Origin: Caldilineaceae bacterium
GTDB lineage: Bacteria; Chloroflexota; Anaerolineae; Caldilineales; Caldilineaceae
Reading direction: 5' to 3'
Assembly: GCA_958295845.1 (NCBI GenBank)
Contig: OY282376.1
Span: 3,361,022 to 3,425,021 of the forward strand
DNA: 64,000 nucleotides
This document shows positions 1 to 8,755 of this stretch, piece after piece. Both the position numbers and the translations under genes were made by a program. Numbering within the stretch: position 1 is the first letter of the stretch; each line of letters starts with the position of its first letter. Under the pieces are notes generated by a model. That model was given only the letters and a program-made list of their open reading frames with translations, searched no databases and had not been told where the DNA came from.

Positions 1-1
1 A

Positions 2-466
2 GAGAAGCTGATGTCACGGGCGGGAATGGTAAGTCAGGAGATGCGTTCGCTTTTCTCTGCAGATCCGAATCGGCGTAACAGGCCCATGGATCAGGCAACG
101 TATGTGGAGGGGATGGCAAGCGCGATACTGGCGCTGGCAGAGAAGGGAGATGTTGTACTCATTGGGCGGGGTTCTCAGTTGATTCTCGAAGATCACCCGA
201 CGGCTCTACACGTCCATCTCTATGCGGCGCCGGAGATCAGGGCTCGCCGCGTACAACGCCGCCGGGGTATGGCCGAAGCCAAGACTGCCGAGCGTATAAT
301 AGGCTTGGCGGATGAGCAGCGCCGCAACTGGTACCAGAGATTCTATACCAGTGCAGATTGGAAAAACAGCCGGCACTATCACTTGATGTTGGACACGGGC
401 CGCATCCCTGAGGCCACAGCGGTGGCATTGATCGTACACGCGGCGCGAACGGCAAGGCCTGACTGA
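2..466 (+). CDS. Cytidylate kinase-like family protein (5' end cut by window edge)
   Basis: The frame is open to the left edge (GAG AAG CTG precede the first ATG at 11), so this is the C-terminal part of a longer gene. The visible 151-155 residues include a strand followed by GRGSQ and later R-A-R-R-V-Q-R-R and a D-E-Q-R-R segment. This arrangement is typical of the P-loop cytidylate-kinase-like family (about 200 residues), with the Walker A region lying outside the window. The family is thought to phosphorylate nucleotides or small substrates in the cytoplasm. The gene ends 11 bases before the next start and may be co-transcribed with it. Family membership is fairly clear; the substrate is not. 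Confidence 0.65.
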   Translation, partial: EKLMSRAGMVSQEMRSLFSADPNRRNRPMDQATYVEGMASAILALAEKGDVVLIGRGSQLILEDHPTALHVHLYAAPEIRARRVQRRRGMAEAKTAERIIGLADEQRRNWYQRFYTSADWKNSRHYHLMLDTGRIPEATAVALIVHAARTARPD

Positions 467-477
467 GAGGAGTACAC

Positions 478-1986
478 ATGGATGACAAGCGACCACGCAG
501 CCAGTTTACGACTGCGTCTCAATTGAAGGAGGGGTCTAGAGGAGTTGGCAGGCTATTCGCGGGCCCGCGCGCGTTGATTCTGGGTGCTCTCTTGTTTGGC
601 ATGGCTCTTTTTGGTGCGTGCGGTCAGGGCGATGACGAGGGACCTGCCCCTGCACCAGGACTGACGAGTACGGCCACTGCTCTGCCCGCGGTCGTAACAT
701 ACACTCCAGTGCCGCCGACGGCGACCAATCCTCCACTTCCCGTACCCACAGAAACATCACCTGCCACACCGACTCCGACAGTCGCGGCTACCGACGAGGC
801 GCCGGCTGAAGGTGAGACAGATTCAGGTTCGACAGATGCGATGGCGCCGCCGGCAAGCGATGCGCAGGTTACAGTCCTTGGGGAGATGAACATTCGAGGC
901 GGGCCAGATACAGATTATGAAGTCATTGGCGACGCGGTTGCAGGAGAGACGTTTGCCATCACTGGCAAGAATGAAGAGGGCGACTGGTGGCAGATAGATT
1001 TCCGAGGCGAACCTGGGTGGATCTTTGCGCCCTATGTGGTGGCTGCCGACGAGGAGGACGTGCCAGTCGTTGGTATGGCGATGGACGAGACCCCGGTCGC
1101 GGAGGAGGAGACGACAGAGACTTCGCCGCCGACTGAGGACGCGATCGTTACTGTCGATGGCGACCTGAACGTACGCAGTGGCCCGGGAGAGGAATACGAC
1201 AGGATCGGGGGGGCCGCGGCCGGAGAGGCGTTTGTCATCACCGGCAAGAGCGAGGACGGAGAGTGGTGGCAGATCGACTTTGATGATCAGACCGGGTGGA
1301 TCTACGCGCCATTTGCGACGGCTGCCAACGCGGAGAACGTGCCCATCGTCGGGGACTCGATGACGGAAACGCCGGCGCCAGCGGACACGACGGAGCCGGT
1401 TGCACCGGGGGCCGGGAGCGCATTGGTGACGATGATCGGCGATATGAATGTCCGTGAAGGACCAGGCACCGACTACGCCAGGTTTGGCGGGGCCAATGAG
1501 GGAGAGACGTTCGCCATTACCGGAAAGAGCGCGGACGGTGAGTGGTGGCAGATAGACTTTGACGGTGAGCCCGGGTGGGTCTATGCGCCGTTTGTGACGG
1601 CTACGAATACTGAGAATGTGCCGACAGTCGGGGAATCTACAGCACAGACTCCGGTAGAGGCTGTGGCGACTGTTGGCGGGGACCTGAATGTACGGGATGG
1701 TCCGGGCACCGACTACACCAGGATTGGCGGGGCCACCACAGGCGAGGCGTTTTCCATCACCGGAAAGAGCGCGGACGGCGAGTGGTGGCAGATTGACTTT
1801 GACGGTGAGTCCGGGTGGATATATGCCCCGTTTGTAAATGCGACAGACGCAGAAAACGTGCCAATCGTTGCGCCGCCCTCGACACAAGAAGCGCAGGGCT
1901 CCGCTTCACCTGAATCTGACCGGCGCACGGCGATTGGCGGCAGGGCTGGTGGTGATGCGCTGGTCGTACAGTTTGAGGAAGAGTAA
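478..1986 (+). CDS. Lipoprotein with four bacterial SH3 (SH3b) repeats
   Basis: This is a 502-residue secreted protein. A basic N-terminus is followed by a hydrophobic stretch (about 32-47) ending in F-G-A-C, so Cys48 is a probable lipidation site. A long Pro/Thr/Ala/Glu-rich linker (50-128) follows. Four near-identical SH3b domains lie at about 129-190, 223-281, 315-373 and 396-452, each with an N-[IV]-R-x-GP-x-x-[DE]-Y motif and a D/E-W-W-Q-I-D core ending G-W-[IV]-[FY]-A-P. Acidic linkers separate them. SH3b domains commonly bind cell-wall peptides or other envelope ligands; here the role is probably surface attachment or scaffolding. A GAGAGGAG ribosome site precedes the ATG. The internal repeats are conserved at DNA level, which suggests domain duplication. 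Confidence 0.8.
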   Translation: MDDKRPRSQFTTASQLKEGSRGVGRLFAGPRALILGALLFGMALFGACGQGDDEGPAPAPGLTSTATALPAVVTYTPVPPTATNPPLPVPTETSPATPTPTVAATDEAPAEGETDSGSTDAMAPPASDAQVTVLGEMNIRGGPDTDYEVIGDAVAGETFAITGKNEEGDWWQIDFRGEPGWIFAPYVVAADEEDVPVVGMAMDETPVAEEETTETSPPTEDAIVTVDGDLNVRSGPGEEYDRIGGAAAGEAFVITGKSEDGEWWQIDFDDQTGWIYAPFATAANAENVPIVGDSMTETPAPADTTEPVAPGAGSALVTMIGDMNVREGPGTDYARFGGANEGETFAITGKSADGEWWQIDFDGEPGWVYAPFVTATNTENVPTVGESTAQTPVEAVATVGGDLNVRDGPGTDYTRIGGATTGEAFSITGKSADGEWWQIDFDGESGWIYAPFVNATDAENVPIVAPPSTQEAQGSASPESDRRTAIGGRAGGDALVVQFEEE

Positions 1987-1987
1987 C

Positions 1988-3553
1988 TTACTTCCTGAAG
2001 CGTAGGGCTCGACCCGGCAAAGTCGGCCCCAAGTCATTCACCGGTGCGCCGCGGCGAATGATGGGCACACCGTTGACAAGTACCTCGCTGACGCCGCTGG
2101 ACAGATGATGCGGTTCAGCATACGTGGCGTGATCCTGGATTGATTCGGGATCAAATAGGACCAGGTCGGCGTAGGCGCCTTCCTCCACCCTGCCCCTGTC
2201 TTTGAGACCGAATCGCGTCGCCGGGGCACCGCTCAGCTTCCACACGGCTTCTTCCAGAGAAAACAGTCCCTTGCTTACGCATGGCCCCAAGAGCCGCGCG
2301 GCTGATCCATACTGTCGGGGATGGATGACGCTATCTTCGTGGTAGACGCCGTCGGTGCCCATCATATATTTTTCGTGGGCGAGGAATGGCTCGACGAAAC
2401 TGTCGTCGCCCTGGAAGAATACGAGCAACACGGCCAGGTTCTCCTCGATGAGGAGATCACACAGTGCGTCTACCGGAGACTTGCCCACTGCGTCAACATA
2501 CTCGGCCAAAGTCTTGCCCAGGTACTGGCTGTTCTCCTTGCCAGGCAGCCAGGCTATTCTGATGGTGTCGAGATTAGATGCATAGATTTCAAGGCCGAGG
2601 CCGACCAGCTCGCGCATCGCGGGTTGACGCAGTTTGGGTAACGCGGCCAGGGGGCCTTCGTGCCAGATTTCATAGGGCAAGAGGTAGTTGAGCAGAGTTG
2701 ACCCTGGCAGATATGGGTAGACGTCGAAGGAGAAGTCGACTTCGTGGACGGCGACCTGGTCGACGTACGAAAGTATGGCCTCGGTATCGGCTTCGCTGGC
2801 GGCCTTAAGATGGGAGATATGGACGGGGACGCCTGCACGCCGCCCGATCTCGACGGCTTCCTTCAGCGCGGCCAAGGTCCCCATTTTGTAGCGCATATGG
2901 GTGACGTACGGGGCCTGAGCCCCGGCCATGGGCAGGCAGGCCGCTGCCAGCTCGGCAGTCGAGGCGAAGCATTGGGCAGCGTAGTCAAGGCCGGTTGAAA
3001 GACCGCAAGCACCTTCCTCCATTCCCTGTTCAACCTGCAACTGAATCAGTTTCAACTGCAGATCATCGGCCGGCGCCGGTCCCCAGCCGCAGATGAGCGT
3101 GCGCACGTTGGCGTATGGTATCTGGGTGATCACGTTCTGGACGTTGCGACGGTCGAGGAGAGCCATGTAATCGGCCAGTGACTCCCAGCCGGTGTAGTCT
3201 TCCATGCGGAGAGCGTTGAGGCCGCGCATGTAGTAGAGCCACTCATGGGCGGTGTGGCGGTTGACCGGCGCGTAGGATATGCCGTCGGCCATGATGACCT
3301 CGGAAGTGAAGCCCTGGGTGGTCTTGCTTACCTGGTGTTCCTTTCTGAGCATCCAGCCGTCGGAGTGATTGTGCACGTCCACGAATCCGGGGGCAACGAT
3401 CTTGCCGGCGGCGTCGATGACGTGGGCGGCGTTGGCCTGGCTGAGGTCGCCGACTGCAACGATGCGTTCGTCGCGGATCCCCAAGTCAGCTTGCCGGCGC
3501 CGTGCGCGGGTCCCGTCTATGATGGTTCCACCACTGACTATTATGTCGTACAT
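1988..3553 (-). CDS. N-acyl-D-amino-acid deacylase (D-aminoacylase) family amidohydrolase
   Basis: A 521-residue metal-dependent amidohydrolase of normal family length. The N-terminus has the urease/D-hydantoinase-like beta domain (IIVSGGTIIDGT, then V-A-P-G-F-V-D-V-H-N-H-S-D, with metal ligands His61 and His63). Later come V-H-I-S-H-L-K-A and the M-G-T-D-G Asp near the C-terminal part of the barrel, as in D-aminoacylases. The expected reaction is hydrolysis of N-acyl-D-amino acids, or dihydropyrimidine-like ring amides, in the cytoplasm. The start is supported by GGAGGGTG seven bases before the ATG. It lies downstream of a nitrilase-family amidase on the same strand, so the two may act on related amide or carbamoyl substrates. 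The gene converges with the SH3 lipoprotein gene, whose stop lies one base away. Confidence 0.85.
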   Translation of the reverse strand: MYDIIVSGGTIIDGTRARRRQADLGIRDERIVAVGDLSQANAAHVIDAAGKIVAPGFVDVHNHSDGWMLRKEHQVSKTTQGFTSEVIMADGISYAPVNRHTAHEWLYYMRGLNALRMEDYTGWESLADYMALLDRRNVQNVITQIPYANVRTLICGWGPAPADDLQLKLIQLQVEQGMEEGACGLSTGLDYAAQCFASTAELAAACLPMAGAQAPYVTHMRYKMGTLAALKEAVEIGRRAGVPVHISHLKAASEADTEAILSYVDQVAVHEVDFSFDVYPYLPGSTLLNYLLPYEIWHEGPLAALPKLRQPAMRELVGLGLEIYASNLDTIRIAWLPGKENSQYLGKTLAEYVDAVGKSPVDALCDLLIEENLAVLLVFFQGDDSFVEPFLAHEKYMMGTDGVYHEDSVIHPRQYGSAARLLGPCVSKGLFSLEEAVWKLSGAPATRFGLKDRGRVEEGAYADLVLFDPESIQDHATYAEPHHLSSGVSEVLVNGVPIIRRGAPVNDLGPTLPGRALRFRK

Positions 3554-3601
3554 TTAGTCACCCTCCGATCAAGGACCTGCTCGAGATTCAGACCTACAAA
3601 T

Positions 3602-4441
3602 TCAGCTACCAACCTGTTCAGCTACTCTTTCCAGAGTTCTTTGGTAGCGGCGTTCCATCTCCGGGGTTTGTGCAGCGAGGTAGGCCTGTTCGGCCTTGCG
3701 TGCGGCCTGGGTGCCGGGGGCGACCGGAATGTCGACGACGCCGTGCGTGATCTGATCATTGCCCCACTGGTAGGCGACGATTTCGCCCTTGCTGATGATC
3801 AGATTCATGCCGACGTTGGCCTCGACGATGGGAACGCCGTTCTCCCTGGCCCTGGCCAGAACGGCCTGATTCTGCTCTTTGGTCTTGCTGCCGTAGGAGG
3901 GGATGAGGATAATGCGGGCGCCGTCGAGGACGAGGGCGCGAACGATGTCAGGATTCCAGCGGTCGTTGCAGATGACGAAGCCGGCGCGTCCGATGGGCGT
4001 GTCGAAGGCGCGCAGCTTCTGGCCGATGCGATTGAAGTTCCAGGAGGAATGCGTGCCCTCGGCGAGTTGGACCTTGTGGTAGCGGCCGCAGATTTCGCCA
4101 TCCTGGTCGAGGAAAAGCGCGCAGTTGAATGCTTCATCGCCGATACGCTCGGCGAATCCGAAGGCGAGGCAGGTGTTCAGGGTGCGGGCGAGTTTCTGGA
4201 AGCGACGGATATAGGGGCCGTCGATCGGCTCGGCCACTTCAATCAGGTCTGCGGCGCTGGCGCGGCCTTCGACTACATCCATGACTACATAGCCTTCGAG
4301 CGCGCCCTCAGTAATCAGAATCATGCGCGGATTTTCGCGGGCGGCTTCGACAAACAGCTCTTCCATTCTGTCGGCGTTGGCTGCTCTGTCCCACTTGACG
4401 GGTTGATACGAGATGGCGGCTACTTTCACGCTTTCGTACAT
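3602..4441 (-). CDS. Carbon-nitrogen hydrolase (nitrilase superfamily) amidase
   Basis: A 279-residue protein with the nitrilase Glu-Lys-Cys triad in order: Glu45 in T-E-G-A-L-E-G-Y, Lys123 in G-R-Y-H-K-V-Q-L, and Cys158 in F-V-I-C-N-D-R-W. The length and the C-terminal helical tail fit N-carbamoyl-amino-acid amidohydrolases and related aliphatic amidases. The enzyme hydrolyses a C-N amide or carbamoyl bond in the cytoplasm; the exact substrate cannot be told from sequence. It lies directly upstream of a D-aminoacylase-type gene (48 bases apart), so a two-step deamidation/deacylation route is plausible. An AAGGGA ribosome site lies upstream of the chosen ATG. Confidence 0.85.
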   Translation of the reverse strand: MYESVKVAAISYQPVKWDRAANADRMEELFVEAARENPRMILITEGALEGYVVMDVVEGRASAADLIEVAEPIDGPYIRRFQKLARTLNTCLAFGFAERIGDEAFNCALFLDQDGEICGRYHKVQLAEGTHSSWNFNRIGQKLRAFDTPIGRAGFVICNDRWNPDIVRALVLDGARIILIPSYGSKTKEQNQAVLARARENGVPIVEANVGMNLIISKGEIVAYQWGNDQITHGVVDIPVAPGTQAARKAEQAYLAAQTPEMERRYQRTLERVAEQVGS

Positions 4442-4615
4442 GGCTCTTTCCCTTCAAACCTAGACACTCGCTTGTATTCTTGGGGAATAAATCACGACAC
4501 TAACAATCCGACTTTACTCCCCTTTAGACCCTGACCCCTCCATGCGAGCCTGCCTCCCACTCCCGTACTCCGAACTGGCTGGCAGGCAGAATGGCAACCG
4601 TGAATTGCTATACAG

Positions 4616-5329
4616 TTATGAATATGAAAACTGAACTGGAAGCTTTTTCCTTGTTCTGGATTGAGGATATTCATATAGGGCGATAACTGCGTGTTCCGAT
4701 TTGTTTCCGGTTGTGGCATGAGGAGCCCACATAGCATAGCATCTTCCGTCAATAAAGAATGGGTTTTGCAACAACTGTGATTCTATGAAGTTTTTTCCTC
4801 TCTTATCTCCAGCCTCATGTAGAGAAATAATTCTTGCATCATATTCTCCTTTCATGCACTCCTTCTCTCTCCACACATACGCAACTCTGTAATCTTTCGA
4901 GTCATCCAATTGCAGATATTCCACAACTCTCACTTCTCCATTTTCTCTTATAAGAGTAATTACTCTGACAGGAAAGAACTTGGCCGACAAAATCTTGTCA
5001 AAATGCGGCTTTCCATCCTCAACATTCTTCTTTGCCTTTTCAGAATTCCAATCTAACCTTTTGTCAAGTATTGCATTTCTGAGAGATGAACGGGGCCATC
5101 CGTGGATCTTATCCCAATGGTCATAACACCTCTTGAAATTATTCAAATGGAATACCTCAAACAGAATGTTGTCTCTATGAAAAATTCTTGATGTGTATGG
5201 GGATAGACTTACAGTCCCCAACTTTTTTGCCTGATTTCTTGACAGCTTCTCGTATTTGGATCCAGAAAATAGTTTTTCTCTGAGAGCATCTGGCAATGCC
5301 AGATTGTCGCTTGCTGAATTCACACTCAT
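4616..5329 (-). CDS. Hypothetical protein, AT-rich orphan gene
   Basis: A 237-residue open frame that I do not recognise. It is charged, with many Lys, Asn, Phe and Tyr residues, no signal peptide and no membrane segment. Blocks that might be tested include F-H-R-D-N-I-L-F-E-V-F-H and a C-terminal C-Y-A-M-W-A-P-H-A-T-T-G-N-K segment. Its base composition is clearly richer in A and T than the genes on both sides, and codons such as AAA, AAT and TTT are common. This is a sign of recent transfer. A GGAG lies four bases before the ATG. The gene sits beside two intergenic hairpins and the broken end of a propeller gene, so it may have arrived with the event that truncated that gene. Confidence 0.55.
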   Translation of the reverse strand: MSVNSASDNLALPDALREKLFSGSKYEKLSRNQAKKLGTVSLSPYTSRIFHRDNILFEVFHLNNFKRCYDHWDKIHGWPRSSLRNAILDKRLDWNSEKAKKNVEDGKPHFDKILSAKFFPVRVITLIRENGEVRVVEYLQLDDSKDYRVAYVWREKECMKGEYDARIISLHEAGDKRGKNFIESQLLQNPFFIDGRCYAMWAPHATTGNKSEHAVIALYEYPQSRTRKKLPVQFSYS

Positions 5330-5620
5330 TTACTCCGTCCTAATCTGACTGCCAGCATAAGTAATTGCGTCCTTATGAAGCAGAACTGAGGATCTGCTAG
5401 TTGGTCGCCAACCAACTAAAAGCCGAAGCGGTCGCTGCACGAACAGCGACCGCCCCTAAAATTAGAGATATCCATGGGTTTCTACAATGTAGATCCTACC
5501 ATTTGGTCACCCGAAAGTCAAGTTTCACCCGCAGATTTGGGATCCTATCACGCTGACCTGTACCGCTCCTATCGCAATGCTGAATTGGTTGGAAAAATTC
5601 ACCCCAATTAGCGGATCGAT
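5330..5620. other. Intergenic stretch at a probable recombination junction
   Basis: No convincing gene is seen in these 291 bases. They hold two adjacent perfect hairpins (5398-5418 and 5428-5453) and a 45-codon plus-strand open frame (5474-5611) without a clear ribosome site or recognisable product. The stretch separates the AT-rich orphan gene from the point where a beta-propeller gene loses its remaining coding sequence. Confidence 0.5.
5398..5453. repeat. Pair of perfect intergenic hairpins
   Basis: The first hairpin has 8-bp arms, tagttggt (5398-5405) and accaacta (5411-5418), with a 5-base loop. The second has 10-bp arms, gcggtcgctg (5428-5437) and cagcgaccgc (5444-5453), with a 6-base loop. 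Neither is followed by a T-run, so they are not classical intrinsic terminators. They may be REP-like elements, mRNA 3' stabilisers or remnants of a mobile element end. Confidence 0.7.
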
Positions 5621-6049
5621 TCAAGCATAGGTGCCTAATCTATGCGGCCATTCCGGTCCGGACCTTAGGCTATGATTAATGTCCACGAGGTTATTGTGCC
5701 GGCTGCCTTTGTACTCGACCAGACCGAGATTGGGCTTGTGCCAGTTGTAGCCGTCGATGCTGGTGGCGAAGCAGACGCGCTCGAACCAGCCGGCGTCCTG
5801 GCCCTGGCCGAGATACCACATCCAGAGCTCGTCGCCGACGCGGTGGACGGTGCCGTAGTAGACGACGCGTTCACTGTCGGGCGCGTCGCCGTCGCCGAGA
5901 CCTACGGCGATGCGGGTGCGGCCGCAGGGTGTCATGTGGCCGTTGAGGTGGAGTTCCACGCCGCATTGGAGCGGCAGGCTGTGGTCGTCGAAGGGGAAGA
6001 GGACGATCTCCTCCAACTGCTGTTGGGGACCGCCGTTGTAAATGTGCAT
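5621..6049 (-). pseudogene. Truncated beta-propeller glycosidase-like gene (N-terminal remnant)
   Basis: The 142-residue product matches only the N-terminal part of the propeller proteins encoded at 7104-8651, 29113-30828 and 34712-36355, which are about 515-570 residues long. Shared features are a V-Y-Y-G-T-V/W-M-W-Y-L-G blade strand, A-T-S-I-D-G-Y-N-W followed by P-N-L-G-L-V-E-Y, and then S-R-H-N-N-L. After about residue 120 the similarity stops, and the frame runs into unrelated residues and a TGA. The 5' end is intact, with AGGAG before the ATG. About 70 percent of the gene is missing. The downstream sequence is the hairpin-containing junction, which suggests that a deletion or insertion removed the rest. 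Confidence 0.65.
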
Positions 6050-6182
6050 CCAGGGCTCCTGAACAGGCTCTTACGCAGTCGACAGACAAGGAGGGGAAGC
6101 AAGAGCCTCTCCCCTAAACATACATTCCAAGCGTATCGACAGGCAGGCCAAGGGTCAACAGGCCTTCGACACTGTTGGTTGT

Positions 6183-6971
6183 TCAGACCAGTTCCGGTTG
6201 CAGCGCGCCTTCGCCAAAGATGACTGTGAAGGTCTCCCCGTTGTCCGCCTGAGTCACGGCGTCCATGTAGCAGGCGCTGAAGGCCCGCCTGGGAATGTCG
6301 GTGTTGTTTATCTCGGAGCTGTGGGGCAGATGGTTGTGCAGGAGGACGCTTTCGCCCGCCTCCAACTCCAGGAAAACGGTTTCGGCGTCGCGCGTCAGTT
6401 CTTCGGCCTGCTCCGGGGTGAGAAAGCCCGAGCCGCTGGACGGATTTATCAGCGTATGGTGGGCACCGGGTACGATTTGAACGCAGCCGTTGGCGATGGT
6501 AGCGGGGTCGAGGGCCGTCCAGATGGTGATCAAGGGGTCGCGATCGAGGTATCGCCAGCGATCCTGATGCCAGATCAGGGGCGTGCCCTCGCGGGCCGGT
6601 TTGTTCATGAACATGGCGCGGTAACAGGCAACGGTGGTCTCCTCGCCGTATACGCGGGCGCAGATGTGGCGGAACAGGGGCTTCTGCATGTAGGCGAGGA
6701 ACCGCGGGTCGTATTCGAGGTCTTGTATCTTGCGGTAGCTGAGCGTTGCGCCTTTGTGGCCTTTTGTCTGAGGGCCTGGTTTGCCGGTGCCGGGTTCGCG
6801 GTCAAGCTGCATTGCCATGCGGTCATAGTCGAGCGGGGCAGTACCCAACATGATTTCGTCCATGCGCTGCTGGAGGGCGTCCAATTCGGCGTCGGGCATT
6901 ACTTTGCCCAATCGCAAGAATCCTTGGGTCTGGTACTGGCGCCACTGTTCGTTCGTGAGTGAATCGGACAT
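6183..6971 (-). CDS. Phytanoyl-CoA dioxygenase (PhyH) family Fe(II)/2-oxoglutarate oxygenase
   Basis: A 262-residue cytoplasmic enzyme with the non-haem iron triad: H135-x-D137 in L-I-W-H-Q-D-R-W and a distal His at 217 in L-P-H-S-S-E-I-N-N-T. A following R-R-A is expected to hold the 2-oxoglutarate carboxylate. The N-terminal Y-x-x-x-G-F-L-R-L-G-K-V segment is typical of the family. It would hydroxylate a small organic molecule using O2 and 2-oxoglutarate; bacterial PhyH substrates vary widely and cannot be assigned here. AGGAG lies five bases before the ATG. It lies between a full and a truncated propeller gene on the same strand, a pairing that recurs elsewhere in the window. Confidence 0.88.
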   Translation of the reverse strand: MSDSLTNEQWRQYQTQGFLRLGKVMPDAELDALQQRMDEIMLGTAPLDYDRMAMQLDREPGTGKPGPQTKGHKGATLSYRKIQDLEYDPRFLAYMQKPLFRHICARVYGEETTVACYRAMFMNKPAREGTPLIWHQDRWRYLDRDPLITIWTALDPATIANGCVQIVPGAHHTLINPSSGSGFLTPEQAEELTRDAETVFLELEAGESVLLHNHLPHSSEINNTDIPRRAFSACYMDAVTQADNGETFTVIFGEGALQPELV

Positions 6972-7103
6972 GCTGTTCTCCTAATTGGGTCTGTCATCCT
7001 TTTGCAAAGTGCCCGTGTTTTTCTTCTTTGTTTCGGGTTCTCGGGCCAGCCCGGCGAGCCGTCGTTTCGCGTTTCGTCGTATCAGGAAGTCCAGATTGAC
7101 TGG

Positions 7104-8651
7104 CTAGTCTATGCGTGTTCTGAGTCTGACTTGCCACTCTGTCACTTCGGGCGGGTCGATGGTGAGGGAGTAGAGTTTGGTTCCGGGCGAGACGTAGAAG
7201 CGCAGCTTGACGTAGAATTCGGCGTGGTTCAGCTGAGGATAGCGTGCTGTTCGGTCGTCGCCGACGCCGGGCCAGCCGGGTTTGCCGTTCCAGGAAAGCG
7301 GACTGTCGAGGGTGTTTTCGCGAATCGGATCGCAGTCGTGGACTGAGTATCCCGGAATAGGATGGCCGGTATCTTCGAGGAGCTCGTAGCGGAGCTCGCC
7401 GGCGCCGGCGTCGACATTTACCCTGATCTGGCCGCCCTGCTCCTGGCGAAAGCGGTGGGTTGTGAGGATGCCGGGGGCGTAGGACTCTGCCTCGACGCTG
7501 ACGTAGCCGTCGGGCCGTAGTACGGCAACGCCTTTGCCTCGGCGGTTGGGTGTTGAGTAGGGGCCTTGCCAGGGCTGGGCGCTGTAGCCGTTATGGGTGA
7601 GGTTGCCGGCCATGTAGAAGAACCAGAGCTGGTCGTCGTGGAGGATGGGGCCGTCGGCGTAGACCATGCCGTAGTCCCATGCTCCCGGTTCGCCGCGGGC
7701 GATGAAGGGCTCGCGCCAGCGGGTCCAGGCGACGGTGTCACGGCTGACCGCGAGTTGTGACTCTACGAAGCCGTCGACTCGGGCGGGCAAGACGTTCCCA
7801 CCCCTTTCCTCGCCCCAATAGCTGGCGGCGTCGGCGATTTCGTAGGGTTCGGCCAGGTCGGTCTGGAAGGCCTGGAGCATGATAGTGTGCAGGCCGCCGT
7901 CTGTGCGGGCGACTGGGTCGAAGCCGGCGGAATAGAATTCGGTTCCAGGCGGGTCCTGGAGGTCCTGCTCGATCACGGTTCGGAGGCCGGACCAGTTCAG
8001 AAAGTCCTGGCTGTCGCGGCGGCCAAGGACGCGGGTGCGGCGGTTCGAGCCGCGCTGGGAGTAGTAGACGTAGGGCGCGTCCGGGTTGATCACGCCGCCG
8101 AAGGTCTCATGGGGGGAGCCGAAGTTGAACAGCATCTTCTGCTGGCTGTGCCGGTCTTCCGGGTAGAGATGCCAGTCGTAGCCGTCCGCCGAGTAGCGGG
8201 CCAGCCAGCGGGGATCTCCCGATTCGCTAATGCCGCTGGGTTTGTTGTCGATTTGCTTCCAGCGGCGGGTTTCGTCCGGTTCGTGCGGGTCCAGAATGGT
8301 TATGAGGTGATCGGCGCTGGCGGTGGTGATGTTGTTGCGGGTCGAGCCGTCGAATTCGACGAGCCCCAGAACGGGCCGCTCCCAGTTCAGTCCGTCGTCA
8401 GATTCGAGGGCGCAGAAAAAGGTCTGATCTCCGTTCCAGGCGCGGTAGTACATGCGAAAGCGGCCTGTGCTTTCGTCGTAGATTACGCGGCCGGGCTGTG
8501 CGTAGTTTGCGTCCCAGGGTTGGTCGAAGGGGATGGAGAGTGGCTCGTCCAGGGTGAGTTTGCGGGGGCGGTTGAGGACTCGGCGGGCGCCGGACAGGGA
8601 CTCGATGAAGTAGTCGTCGATGAAGAGTTGCTTGCCGGGTGAGCGTTCCAT
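7104..8651 (-). CDS. Beta-propeller glycosyl hydrolase-like protein
   Basis: A 515-residue protein with the hallmark start Q-L-F-I-D-D-Y-F-I-E and repeated blade motifs such as F-R-M-Y-Y-R-A-W, E-S-D-D-G-L-N-W, Y-S-A-D-G-Y-D-W and R-R-D-S-Q-D-F-L-N-W-S. It resembles five-bladed propellers related to GH32/GH43, and members are often annotated only as hypothetical. No signal peptide is visible, so it is probably cytoplasmic. It lies downstream of a sugar ABC transporter and upstream of a PhyH gene, which suggests a role on imported carbohydrate. An upstream in-frame TTG at 8666 is possible, but GAGGA about eight bases before the ATG at 8651 favours the shorter form. Confidence 0.65.
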   Translation of the reverse strand: MERSPGKQLFIDDYFIESLSGARRVLNRPRKLTLDEPLSIPFDQPWDANYAQPGRVIYDESTGRFRMYYRAWNGDQTFFCALESDDGLNWERPVLGLVEFDGSTRNNITTASADHLITILDPHEPDETRRWKQIDNKPSGISESGDPRWLARYSADGYDWHLYPEDRHSQQKMLFNFGSPHETFGGVINPDAPYVYYSQRGSNRRTRVLGRRDSQDFLNWSGLRTVIEQDLQDPPGTEFYSAGFDPVARTDGGLHTIMLQAFQTDLAEPYEIADAASYWGEERGGNVLPARVDGFVESQLAVSRDTVAWTRWREPFIARGEPGAWDYGMVYADGPILHDDQLWFFYMAGNLTHNGYSAQPWQGPYSTPNRRGKGVAVLRPDGYVSVEAESYAPGILTTHRFRQEQGGQIRVNVDAGAGELRYELLEDTGHPIPGYSVHDCDPIRENTLDSPLSWNGKPGWPGVGDDRTARYPQLNHAEFYVKLRFYVSPGTKLYSLTIDPPEVTEWQVRLRTRID

Positions 8652-8755
8652 GTTGCATTTCCTCAAGGGCTGGTGACCCGAAAACGTTGGAGCAGGTATG
8701 CCGGCGTCAAAAGGGTCTACAGGCGCGCTGGACGGACCCGGCCGCCTTCTGCGGT

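Noticed and set aside
823..1887. 354-codon minus-strand open frame
   Set aside because: Mirror of the SH3-repeat lipoprotein gene; its repeats come from the plus-strand domains, and it has no ribosome site.
3245..4534. 429-codon plus-strand open frame
   Set aside because: It runs antisense across the D-aminoacylase and nitrilase genes, both of which have clear active-site motifs.
5474..5611. 45-codon plus-strand open frame in the junction region
   Set aside because: No ribosome site or similarity that I can recognise; too short to support alone.
5621..5623. TGA ending the 142-residue propeller fragment as a second selenocysteine codon
   Set aside because: Sequence after the TGA does not continue the propeller family and meets another stop within about 35 codons. 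The similarity is already lost before the TGA.
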